This document shows positions 17,567 through 25,134 of a stretch of DNA of 64,000 nucleotides, one piece after another. The notes beneath the pieces were generated by a model. That model worked only from the letters and a program-made list of their open reading frames with translations, made no database searches and was not told where the DNA came from. Within the stretch, counting starts at the first letter, position 1, and every line of letters starts with the position of its first letter. The DNA is taken from assembly GCF_000422445.1 (NCBI RefSeq), contig NZ_AULU01000010.1, positions 1-64,000 of the forward strand. The letters run 5' to 3'. This stretch comes from Paenibacillus assamensis DSM 18201 (GTDB taxonomy: Bacteria > Bacillota > Bacilli > Paenibacillales > Paenibacillaceae). The position numbers were made by a program, and so were the translations under genes.

Positions 17567-17641
17567 TTTACGTTGACGTCGCGTCAACGTTTACAATACA
17601 TATATCACGTGATAACGACAGGATGGATGGGGTGACGTCAC
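17567..17641 (+). promoter_or_regulatory. MerR-type promoter with three palindromes, downstream copy
   Basis: The -35 TTTACG (17567) and -10 TACAAT (17592) are 19 bp apart. The spacer holds a perfect dyad ACGTTGACG-TCG-CGTCAACGT (17570-17590). The perfect palindromes TATCACGTGATA (17603-17614) and GTGACGTCAC (17632-17641) follow in the same order and nearly the same spacing as in the upstream copy, while the DNA between them has diverged. Confidence 0.88.
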
Positions 17642-17642
17642 T

Positions 17643-18704
17643 ATGAAAATACAAGATGTGTCGCGAATGTTAGGAATAAGTACACGCTCGATTCGATATT
17701 ACGAAGAACGTGGATTGTTGGCGCCTATTCAGAAGGAAGATAACGGATACCGAACATTTAGAGTGGAAGATATAGAGCGGTTAAGGTTAATTAGCTGGCT
17801 GCGGGAGTTAGGGCTTTCCATAGAAGAGATCCGCAATTGTTTGGATAAAGCCTTGGCAGGCGATATGGCAGCGATAAGAATACATATGATGCGGCGACGC
17901 AAATCATTTGTAGAGGAAATTGTTCAGCTAAAGCTGCTGGTTCAGCAGATGGACCAATTGATTCACATTTCAGAAGATACGGAAGGGGAAATCTTTTTTA
18001 TGACGCTGGAACAAGCGGCAGAACAAGCAAAGCGCATCGATGCCATGCGCAATGCATGGGAAGATCGATGGAATTTTGATAGTCAGGCAGATCATTATGA
18101 TGAAAAAGTAAGTAATGTTGGGGATGATGCTTATCACGTTCATGCAGATTATAAAAAAGCTTTGGAGCGGGCTTGTGAGGAAGCCAGAATCGAGCCTGGA
18201 AATAAAGGACTTGATTTGGGCATCGGAACTGGAAATTTATCAGCACGCTGTGCGGAGAATGGAGCGATAATGACTGGTATTGATCAGTCTGAGCAGATGC
18301 TCAATCGTTGTCGGGAGAAATGGCCGGCGTTCAGACTGCTGCTCGGCAATATGATGGCCTTGCCTGTTGTAAATGAAACGTTTGATTTTGTTGTATCAAC
18401 TTATGCGCTTCATCATTTGACGGATGAGCAGAAGCTGATTGCGCTGCAAGAGATTGACCAAGTACTTGTTCCTGGGGGCAGGGTAGCTATTTCTGACGTT
18501 ATGTTCGAAAATGAAGCTCATCGTGAATCTTATTATACGATGCTCAAGCAAGTGGGACGAGAGGATGAGATCAGGTGGATCGAAGATGAATATTATGCGG
18601 ATCGTTCTAAGCTGCTCGACTGGTGGAGGGCAAACGGTTATGAAACAGGAGCAGAGCAGTTAGGCGAATTGGTTCATCTCGTTTACGCGACGAAATCAAT
18701 ATAA
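17643..18704 (+). CDS. MerR regulator-SAM methyltransferase fusion without His-rich linker
   Basis: 353 residues, a tandem paralogue of the preceding gene. It has the same MerR HTH (RSIRYYEERGLLAPI), dimerisation helix and class I methyltransferase (GLDLGIGTGNLS; IDQSEQMLNRC; TYALHHLTDEQ; ending YATKSI). The connector between the two domains is short (SNVGDDAYHVHADYKKAL), so the 73-residue size difference is accounted for by the His-rich linker. The first nine codons and the 15 bp before the ATG are almost identical in the two copies. Effector and methyl acceptor are unknown. Confidence 0.88.
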   Translation: MKIQDVSRMLGISTRSIRYYEERGLLAPIQKEDNGYRTFRVEDIERLRLISWLRELGLSIEEIRNCLDKALAGDMAAIRIHMMRRRKSFVEEIVQLKLLVQQMDQLIHISEDTEGEIFFMTLEQAAEQAKRIDAMRNAWEDRWNFDSQADHYDEKVSNVGDDAYHVHADYKKALERACEEARIEPGNKGLDLGIGTGNLSARCAENGAIMTGIDQSEQMLNRCREKWPAFRLLLGNMMALPVVNETFDFVVSTYALHHLTDEQKLIALQEIDQVLVPGGRVAISDVMFENEAHRESYYTMLKQVGREDEIRWIEDEYYADRSKLLDWWRANGYETGAEQLGELVHLVYATKSI

Positions 18705-18713
18705 GTTAGACAG

Positions 18714-18748
18714 GACACGGCATGCGTAAGGCAATGCCGTGTCTTTTG
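18714..18748 (+). terminator. Terminator of the second MerR-methyltransferase gene
   Basis: A perfect 10-bp stem, GACACGGCAT against ATGCCGTGTC, is followed by TTTT. Confidence 0.9.
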
Positions 18749-18803
18749 CTTGGTGTAAAGTATGTTATTCGTGCCTATCGTTAATCGACGAATACGGAAG
18801 TTT

Positions 18804-19025
18804 TTACGAAGGGGAGTTACTGAGCTTTTGCTGCAAAATTTGAATAAATTGCTGTTTCTGTTCAGCACTGCTTTGTTTCCAGATGACCTCGAACAGAACA
18901 CCTAGCCCAGGCAGAGCTCTCTCATCGCCATCCACTGATCCGACAATCATATCTTCGATGTCTGCATCTGATTTATCCGTTACTTTTTGAATAATAGCTT
19001 GGCGCAAGTTAATAAGTACGTTCAC
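18804..19025 (-). CDS. sspI: Small acid-soluble spore protein SspI
   Basis: 73 residues with the SspI family pattern: NLRQAIIQKVTDKS near the start and the block LPGLGVLFEVIWKQSS in the middle. SspI is a minor spore-core protein made under forespore sigma-G control. A strong GGAGG site precedes the start. In B. subtilis sspI is also next to ysgA; here ktrA lies between them. Confidence 0.95.
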   Translation of the reverse strand: MNVLINLRQAIIQKVTDKSDADIEDMIVGSVDGDERALPGLGVLFEVIWKQSSAEQKQQFIQILQQKLSNSPS

Positions 19026-19197
19026 GGGACAACCTCCTTTTGCAATGATCCTTTATAGCTTAACCTTATTGACGGTGATCCATGTATGCGAGGGCTGTAT
19101 AAAGGAAAACTATACGTCAGAGCGCTTGGGACAGGCCTTGTTACGCTGTGTTATAATAAAGGCAGCATGTAACTGAAATGAACGGGAAGGTGAACCG

Positions 19198-19866
19198 ATG
19201 GCAGTCAAGAAGCAATATGCGATAATTGGCATGGGCCGCTTTGGATCTAGTGTTGCTAACAGCTTGAGCAAAATGGGCTTTGAAGTATTGGCGATCGATT
19301 CAAGTGAGCAGAAAATACAAGAAGTAGCGAGCATGGTAACACATGCGGTGTCGGCGGATTCCACGGAAGAAGAAGCGCTTAAGGCGCTTGGCATACGCAA
19401 TTTTGACGTAGTAGTAGTTGCGATTGGGCAGGATATACAGGCGAGTATTTTGACTACACTCATATTGAAAGACCTCGGTGTACCGATGCTTGTAGCAAAG
19501 GCGCAAAACGAGCTTCACGGCAAAGTGTTGAGTAAAATTGGCGCGGACAAGGTCATATTCCCAGAGCGGGATATGGGAACGCGTGTCGCACATAACTTAA
19601 TTTCACCGAACATTATGGATTATATCGAATTGTCTGACGATCACAGTATTGTAGACATGCGTGCTTCGACAAACATGGTTGGACAGAACTTAATTGAGCT
19701 GGATATTCGTGCACGCTTCGGCTGCAATATCATGGCGATCAAAAATAATGGGCATATTAATATTTCACCATTAGCTGATTATCGTCTTCGTGAAGGGGAT
19801 GTGATGGTCATCGTCGGTCAAAATGATCATCTTAATAAATTGGAGTTGGCATTGTCGGAATTATGA
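19198..19866 (+). CDS. ktrA: Ktr potassium uptake regulatory subunit KtrA
   Basis: 222 residues. The N-terminal RCK Rossmann fold has IIGMGRFGSSVANSL and binds nucleotides; the C-terminal RCK_C domain includes LDIRARFGCNIMAIK. It gates the KtrB or KtrD membrane potassium transporter in response to nucleotides and c-di-AMP. No ktrB is in this window. Length and sequence feel closer to KtrA than KtrC. The stop overlaps the ATG of ysgA by four bases. Confidence 0.92.
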   Translation: MAVKKQYAIIGMGRFGSSVANSLSKMGFEVLAIDSSEQKIQEVASMVTHAVSADSTEEEALKALGIRNFDVVVVAIGQDIQASILTTLILKDLGVPMLVAKAQNELHGKVLSKIGADKVIFPERDMGTRVAHNLISPNIMDYIELSDDHSIVDMRASTNMVGQNLIELDIRARFGCNIMAIKNNGHINISPLADYRLREGDVMVIVGQNDHLNKLELALSEL

Positions 19867-20699
19867 GTACATCATTTATAACGATTACATCAGTAAGTAA
19901 CCCACGCGTGAAGCAGTGGGCACAATTGCAAGATCGGAAGTTCCGCAACCGCGAAGGGCGCTATATCGCCGAAGGCATTCATTTAGTACAAGAAGCGCTG
20001 CGTTCTGGCGCACCTGTAGAGAGCGTTGTGTTTGATCAGGAGCGAGGGCTGCCTGCGGAATTGACTTCCTACTTGAAGGAAACGGGAACAGAAGCAAGTG
20101 TAAGTGCAAGTGCTGAACCCATTGAATGGATTGCGGTTACAGATGCGGTCATACGCAAGTGCACAGACGCCGAAACACCTCAATCTGTGTTTGCGGTTAT
20201 GCGCAAGCCTGAATTGAACTGGAGACAACTGTTCGAGGCAAAACAGGCATTGGTTGTCGTTGTGGATGGTGTGCAAGATCCGGGTAATCTTGGTACCATT
20301 ATTCGATCCGCAGATGCAGTAGGCGCGACAGGCGTGCTTATTGGCCGCGGAACGGTCGATGTATATAACAGCAAAACGGTTCGTTCTACGATGGGCTCGA
20401 TGTTCCATCTTCCTGTCGTAGAGGGTGATTTGTTGGAGCTATTGCCAGAAGCGAAGCAGCAAGGCGTATGCGTTGTAAGCACAAGCTTACAAGCTGAGCA
20501 CTCTTGCTATTCCTTCGACTTCCGTCAGCCGACTTGGTTCGTTGTCGGCAATGAGGGTAAGGGCGTTTCGCCGCACGTGCAGTCGTTGGTAGACGAGTCT
20601 GTTATTATCCCGATGCAGGGGAAAGCGGAGTCGTTGAATGTTGCTATGGCGACAACGGTGCTGCTGTATGAGGCGATGAGGCAGCGGCATTATAGATAA
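19863..20699 (+). CDS. ysgA: TrmH/SpoU family RNA 2'-O-methyltransferase (YsgA type)
   Basis: 278 residues. An N-terminal substrate-binding domain (NPRVKQWAQLQDRKFRNREG) precedes a SPOUT knot domain with the SpoU motifs VVDGVQDPGNLGTIIRSADA, VGNEGKGVSP and IPMQGKAESLNVAMA. It methylates a ribose in rRNA or tRNA, with the target not determinable from sequence. It is translationally coupled to ktrA. In B. subtilis ysgA is next to sspI and upstream of pheST; pheST does not follow here. Confidence 0.93.
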   Translation: MSTSFITITSVSNPRVKQWAQLQDRKFRNREGRYIAEGIHLVQEALRSGAPVESVVFDQERGLPAELTSYLKETGTEASVSASAEPIEWIAVTDAVIRKCTDAETPQSVFAVMRKPELNWRQLFEAKQALVVVVDGVQDPGNLGTIIRSADAVGATGVLIGRGTVDVYNSKTVRSTMGSMFHLPVVEGDLLELLPEAKQQGVCVVSTSLQAEHSCYSFDFRQPTWFVVGNEGKGVSPHVQSLVDESVIIPMQGKAESLNVAMATTVLLYEAMRQRHYR

Positions 20700-20878
20700 T
20701 AGGTAGTAAAAGTGGATAAAGGGAGTTCTAAGCAGTATTTGTACTATGGGGCTATGAAATAGTTGTGTCCGTGGATATCGTGGCATAACTATCATATTAT
20801 TCTCGTGATTTTTCGCATGCCGTTTGGCTATGCATAGGATAAAACTTTTATAAGCCTATACGTGTATAAGTTGAAAAA

Positions 20879-20933
20879 AAAGACTGGGGCAAGGGTATAG
20901 TGGTTCTACTATCTTTGTCCCAGTCTTTTTTAC
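20879..20933. terminator. Long terminator hairpin downstream of ysgA
   Basis: The arms are AAAGACTGGG and CCCAGTCTTT with further imperfect pairing inside (CAAGGGTATAGT against ACTATCTTTG) and T runs on both strands. It lies 180 nt after ysgA; the DNA between (20700-20878) shows no gene. Confidence 0.8.
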
Positions 20934-21035
20934 ATTCATGATTCCAGTGTCAGGGAAAATCATATAGATTCAGGGAGAAATGCCGCTGTTGAGTAGCATA
21001 ATTTTAGCGTGAATCCATTTACGGCAGAAAGCATG

Positions 21036-21087
21036 TTGACAACGAACAACTACATTTGTAGTATCAATATATAACTATAGCTGTAGT
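21036..21087 (+). promoter_or_regulatory. Promoter and two BlaI-type operators of the blaI/blaR1-like operon
   Basis: The -35 TTGACA (21036) and -10 TAGTAT (21059) are spaced 17 bp. Operator 1, ACTACATTTGTAGT (21049-21062), covers the -10. Operator 2, ACTATAGCTGTAGT (21074-21087), lies 25 bp further on. Both match the TACA-N-TGTA dyad bound by BlaI/MecI repressors. Confidence 0.85.
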
Positions 21088-21125
21088 GTTATTGGTTTTT
21101 TAATTTGATGTTGGAGGTTTCATGG

Positions 21126-21539
21126 ATGACACAACAAACACCACTCATTACGGATGCGGAGCTGGAAGTGATGCGTGTACTGTGGGCTAAGCCCAATTGC
21201 CCTTCCAGTGAGGTCGTGAATCAAATGGCGGATCTTATGGGTTGGAGTCCAAATACGACTAGAACGCTGTTAAGCCGACTGGTACAAAAGGAAGCAGCGG
21301 GCACGAAGCCAGAAGAAGGCTCGAAACGCAGCTATTTATTTTACCCACTGATTAGCGAGCAAGAGTATTTGCGCTCTGAAACGAAATCATTTATGAAAAA
21401 GCTGTATGGTGGATCATTGAAACCGATGCTAGCTAATTTCCTACAAGATAAAAAGTTAAATGCAAAGGAAATTGAGGATTTGAAGGCTTTATTTGATGAA
21501 ACTGGAAGCGATGATCAACAAGGGAAGAGAGAGAACTAA
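21126..21539 (+). CDS. BlaI/MecI-family transcriptional repressor
   Basis: 137 residues. An N-terminal winged helix (ITDAELEVMRVLWAKPN; WSPNTTRTLLSRLVQKEA; YLFYPLISEQEY) is followed by a helical dimerisation tail (SKSFMKKLYGG region; LNAKEIEDLKALFDE), the full BlaI/MecI layout. Such repressors sit on TACA-N-TGTA dyads and are inactivated by proteolysis once the paired BlaR1-type sensor is triggered. The ATG at 21126 is chosen for its GGAGG site; an in-frame TTG/ATG pair at 21105-21108 has none. It is followed by the sensor gene with a one-base TAATG overlap. Confidence 0.93.
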   Translation: MTQQTPLITDAELEVMRVLWAKPNCPSSEVVNQMADLMGWSPNTTRTLLSRLVQKEAAGTKPEEGSKRSYLFYPLISEQEYLRSETKSFMKKLYGGSLKPMLANFLQDKKLNAKEIEDLKALFDETGSDDQQGKREN

Positions 21540-23422
21540 TGAGTCCAACCTTGCATGCAAGCTTAATGGAGATTTTTGATTGGGTTATTCGTGGATCAAT
21601 AATGGCTGGCATTCTAGTCGTACTTGTACTTACCCTGCAATTTCTGTTGAAAAATAAGCTTGGAGCGAGATGGACTTATTTGCTCTGGCTGCCTGTGGTG
21701 ATTCGTTTGCTGCTCCCATGGGCACCAGAGTCTTCGCTTAGCTTGTACAATATGCTGCCTGCCAATGCCATAGAACCTGAGTTGCAGCAAAGTATTGCTC
21801 CAACTGCTGTAGATAAAAGATGGCAGGCAGAGGGGATAAAAGAGACGGCGTATGATAACGGTAACTCTCACCGTTCGGAGAATAACCATTTTATTGTGAG
21901 TGGATCGTCTATGTTGAGTTCTCACGATCCATTTGAATCGGAAAGTAGTCGCGATAACAGCTCTTGGTTGAGTTGGAATATGAGCGTTGTAGATACGTTT
22001 ATGCTGGTTTGGCTTGCAGGTGTATGTGTTCTTACGCTAAAGACGATTTATGATCAGCTTCGTTTGAAGCGAGCGCTGCGAGCGGGTCGTGAGGTTACTT
22101 CGCCACGTTTATTAGCAATGTTTGAGGAGACGAAGCGAATATTCGGTGTGACAAGGGATGTGCGTTTTATAGCATCTGGCCATCTGCCTGAGCCAGCTGC
22201 GGTCGGTTTTTTTAAACCTGTAGTAGCTATATCGCCTACGCTGCTTATCTCCTTGAAACAGGAGCAGCTGCAATATATTTTGGGGCATGAGCTTGCTCAT
22301 ATTAAGCGCTGGGATGTGGCGGTGAATTGGATACTGCACATTGTCCTTATTTTACATTGGTTCAATCCATTGCTATGGCTGGCTTTGCGTAGAGCACGAC
22401 AGGATCAAGAGATGGCTTGTGATGCTTGTGTGCTGGATCGGCTTGGTTCCATGCCAAACCATGTCTATGGGCAGACGATTATTCAAGTACTGGAGTATTT
22501 TTCAGGAACTAAACATCGGCCAGGAGTAGCTGCCCTATCAGCTACGCATAAGCAAGTGAAAAAGAGATTACTAATGATCAAACATTTTCGAAAAAAATCA
22601 TATCAGTTGTCGGTATTCGGCATTGCTACGATTGTTGCGCTTAGCAGTGTGACGCTCGTAGATGCGAAGAGCAAGGTGACGTTGGTAGATGAGACGAGCA
22701 GCAATGCTTTGTCGATACCCCAAGCCCCCCAAGCCGAAGGGATGGACATACATATAGAGCAGCCTCAGCGACCAGCAGTTGTAGATAATGAAGTAGGTAT
22801 GGCTAATATCCAATTGCATGATAAAAAGTTTATCGATAACGAGATCAAGCGGGTAAAAGCATTGGTGAAAGAGTCTGGTGGCGGCTATGCCATCTACTTT
22901 AAAGATAAGCAAGTGAACAACGGGCATCGTTTTAACTTTTATGGGGATATGGATGGGAAAACATTTTCGACCTATGAGGATTACATAAATAAAGCTGCTA
23001 GTTTGGAGAGTTCTACTATACAGCAGCCTGCAAATTTGCCAGAAGGATTTGAGTTTTCTAGAGGGGAGATTAGGATACCGCTAAAGTTCTATGATGACTT
23101 AAGAGCTGAAGGTAAGAAGAGTGGGAAACCTGTGTACAGCAAGAAGTTTGAATGGAAAGAGACGGCAATTCAGCTTGCATATACGAATGGAAAGGATGAG
23201 CTGATCCTCAATCAATATACAGCTGGTCCTGAATACCAGAAGCTAAAAGGGTTCGAGTACGAACAACCTTATGACAAGCGAACAAGAAAAGAACCTGATT
23301 CGAACATTCCAAAGTACGTATTTTGGTATGGGACAGGTACATACTATTACAGCATTTCAACGAATTCTGATATGACGAGGGAACAGATGATTGAAATACT
23401 GAAAGCTTCTGTGAAAAAGTAA
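21539..23422 (+). CDS. BlaR1/MecR1-type M56 metallopeptidase with non-PBP sensor domain
   Basis: 627 residues. Membrane helices lie in the first 60 residues and near 150, followed by a cytoplasmic M56 zinc peptidase with GHELAHIKRWD (His250, Glu251, His254) and ACDACVLDRLG. A last membrane helix (about 357-375, SVFGIATIVALSSVTLVDA) precedes an extracellular domain from about residue 425. That domain is not a penicillin-binding fold: no SxxK, SxN or KTG is present. Instead it is closely related to the secreted protein encoded next (shared blocks LPEG, YTNGKDEL, NQYTA, KYVFWYGTG, EQMIEILKA) and resembles DUF4367-like domains. It should relay binding of an unknown ligand to repressor cleavage. 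Confidence 0.9.
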   Translation: MSPTLHASLMEIFDWVIRGSIMAGILVVLVLTLQFLLKNKLGARWTYLLWLPVVIRLLLPWAPESSLSLYNMLPANAIEPELQQSIAPTAVDKRWQAEGIKETAYDNGNSHRSENNHFIVSGSSMLSSHDPFESESSRDNSSWLSWNMSVVDTFMLVWLAGVCVLTLKTIYDQLRLKRALRAGREVTSPRLLAMFEETKRIFGVTRDVRFIASGHLPEPAAVGFFKPVVAISPTLLISLKQEQLQYILGHELAHIKRWDVAVNWILHIVLILHWFNPLLWLALRRARQDQEMACDACVLDRLGSMPNHVYGQTIIQVLEYFSGTKHRPGVAALSATHKQVKKRLLMIKHFRKKSYQLSVFGIATIVALSSVTLVDAKSKVTLVDETSSNALSIPQAPQAEGMDIHIEQPQRPAVVDNEVGMANIQLHDKKFIDNEIKRVKALVKESGGGYAIYFKDKQVNNGHRFNFYGDMDGKTFSTYEDYINKAASLESSTIQQPANLPEGFEFSRGEIRIPLKFYDDLRAEGKKSGKPVYSKKFEWKETAIQLAYTNGKDELILNQYTAGPEYQKLKGFEYEQPYDKRTRKEPDSNIPKYVFWYGTGTYYYSISTNSDMTREQMIEILKASVKK

Positions 23423-23450
23423 AATAAGCTCGATATAGTGCGTTCGTGTA

Positions 23451-23493
23451 AAAGCTCATGCAGTCCAAAATAGGACTAAATGGGCTTTTTTTG
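23451..23493 (+). terminator. Terminator of the BlaI/BlaR1-like operon
   Basis: The outer pairing is AAAGCTCAT with ATGGGCTTT and the inner pairing is AGTCC with GGACT, followed by seven T residues. Confidence 0.85.
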
Positions 23494-23580
23494 TTCCTTG
23501 AACAGACACGCTGGGCTTAGAGGGAGAACGAGTGATGTTATTAGGAAGCAAAAAAATTAAATTTATTTCCCAAAAATAGG

Positions 23581-23633
23581 TTGACAACAATTAACTACAG
23601 TTGTAGTATATCAATATCAACTACAGATGTAGT
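23581..23633 (+). promoter_or_regulatory. Promoter and two BlaI-type operators of the secreted paralogue
   Basis: The -35 TTGACA (23581) and -10 TAGTAT (23604) are spaced 17 bp. ACTACAGTTGTAGT (23594-23607) overlaps the -10 and ACTACAGATGTAGT (23620-23633) lies 26 bp downstream. This is the same layout as the operators before the repressor gene, indicating a shared regulon. Confidence 0.88.
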
Positions 23634-23675
23634 TAATAAGCGTGTGAAATGAACACATGAGAGGGGCGAGTAAAA

Positions 23676-24440
23676 GTGAATATGGGAACAAAAGTAGCAA
23701 TTGCGACATTGAGCAGTATTTTACTGTTTGGTTCTGTGACGAGTACGAAGACAGAAGCGATATTTTCCACATCGAATCAACAATCAATGGCTAAAAAAGC
23801 AGCAGAAAAGGCACCGACGGCAGAGGAGAAGAAGCATATAAAGAGTGAGATGAAGAGAGTTCAAGCTCTTGTTAAAGATCCAAGTGATGTTTATATTATG
23901 GTGTTTAATAAGTTTAGACAGTTAAATAGTGGAGTTCCCTTTCGTCCTTTCAGCGATTATAAAGGGAATCGATTTACTACATATGAAGATTACGCTAAAA
24001 GAATTACCCAGTTCAATAATCCCGTCTTGCAGCAGCCCTCCAATCTGCCAGAAGGATATAAATTTGTCAGCGCGCGAATTGAAATACCATTCGAGGGAAA
24101 GTTTTTCGATGATTTGCTGGAAGAGGCTAAAAAGAGTGGGGAAATCGTGTACACCAAAAAGATGGATTGGACAGAAGTCGGGAGAGCCCATTTAACCTAT
24201 ACGAACGGGAAAGACGAGTTGACTATTAATCAGTATACGGCGAGTGGGAACTATCTCAAGTTGAAAGGTTTCGTTTATGAACATCCCTATGATAAGAAAA
24301 GAAAAAAAGCTCCAGACCCGAATACACCAAAATACGTGTTCTGGTATGGTACCGGTAAATACTATTATAGTATTTCAACGAAAGCTGATATGAAGAAGGA
24401 ACAGATGATCGAGATCCTTAAAGCCGCAGTAAAGAAATAA
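23676..24440 (+). CDS. Secreted protein homologous to the adjacent sensor's extracellular domain
   Basis: 254 residues. A signal peptide (VAIATLSSILLFGSVTSTKTEA) is followed by a short Ala/Lys linker and, from about residue 55, a domain aligned along its whole length with residues 425-627 of the M56 sensor. Shared blocks include MKRVQALVK, TYEDYA, LPEGYKF, YTNGKDEL, NQYTAS, KYVFWYGTG and MIEILKAAVKK. No enzymatic motif is visible. The GTG start at 23676 follows a GAGGGG site; Met3 is an alternative. Its promoter carries the same paired operators as the repressor operon. By analogy with BlaR1/BlaZ this is the induced effector, perhaps binding or sequestering the ligand. Confidence 0.85.
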   Translation: MNMGTKVAIATLSSILLFGSVTSTKTEAIFSTSNQQSMAKKAAEKAPTAEEKKHIKSEMKRVQALVKDPSDVYIMVFNKFRQLNSGVPFRPFSDYKGNRFTTYEDYAKRITQFNNPVLQQPSNLPEGYKFVSARIEIPFEGKFFDDLLEEAKKSGEIVYTKKMDWTEVGRAHLTYTNGKDELTINQYTASGNYLKLKGFVYEHPYDKKRKKAPDPNTPKYVFWYGTGKYYYSISTKADMKKEQMIEILKAAVKK

Positions 24441-25079
24441 TTGCATAGGTGTGGAGACATAGTCACTGGTATTATTTTAACGCGAATTGAGTTTTATAGT
24501 CTCTCAGGCCCTATAAGGGTAGTTACATTGCTGGTACAAATAGGTTCTTTGAGATAAATGCATACTTTTGTATGGTATAACCAATCGATGGGTGTTATCA
24601 TCGGGCATTCCTTTACTGACATGCTCATGGTAATGCCTTTTTTCCTTAGTGCTTTATATATATCAGTTCTATAATTGCGCTACTACATATGAGTTCTATC
24701 TTTTAATTTGACTACAGTATGACAACTTTGACAAGGTACTAAGCTATTAACTCTTGATTATGTAGTTCGAGATAGTGAGAAAAGGTGCGTAAAAGATTTT
24801 GTCCAATTATGTTGACAATCGACCATTAATTGGTTTAATCTGGGATTATATAGAGCAAACTCCTGATAAACTTCATGTTACTCTATTCTGTAGTAACTTG
24901 TGAGTCACTTCTTATTTACCCCACATGTAAAAAACTATCATCTCAGACCAACGGTTATTTGAAACTTCTAGATATTCCTTATTAAATATATAGCGCATTT
25001 TTTGAGTTATTTCGAATATCTCTACCATTCGTTTTTTCACTGATTTTTTGTAATGTCAATTAAAAAGAGGAGGTGAGAA
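24441..25079 (+). other. AT-rich intergenic region with terminator and possible promoter
   Basis: No convincing gene in either strand. A terminator lies at 24604-24643. A possible promoter (TTGACA at 24812, TTTAAT at 24834, 16-bp spacer) would start a transcript about 240 nt before the amidase leader. Base composition is visibly more AT-rich than the flanking operons. Confidence 0.6.
24604..24643 (+). terminator. Terminator downstream of the secreted paralogue
   Basis: GGCATT pairs with AATGCC (24632-24637) across an interior that can pair further, followed by six T residues. It is about 165 nt beyond the stop codon. Confidence 0.7.
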
Positions 25080-25115
25080 ATGAAAAGTAAGCATGTAATT
25101 GAAGTTGCAAGATAA
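25080..25115 (+). CDS. Putative 11-residue leader ORF
   Basis: A very strong Shine-Dalgarno (AGAGGAGGTGA) precedes ATG at 25080 and an 11-codon frame, MKSKHVIEVAR, ending 19 nt before the amidase start. Either a regulatory leader peptide or the stub of a lost gene; no family match is possible at this length. Confidence 0.4.
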   Translation: MKSKHVIEVAR

Positions 25116-25134
25116 AAAAAATTGGAGGTGTAGT

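Noticed and set aside
21539-23422. BlaR1-like gene as a beta-lactam resistance sensor
   Set aside because: The penicillin-binding motifs are absent from the extracellular part and no beta-lactamase is encoded nearby.
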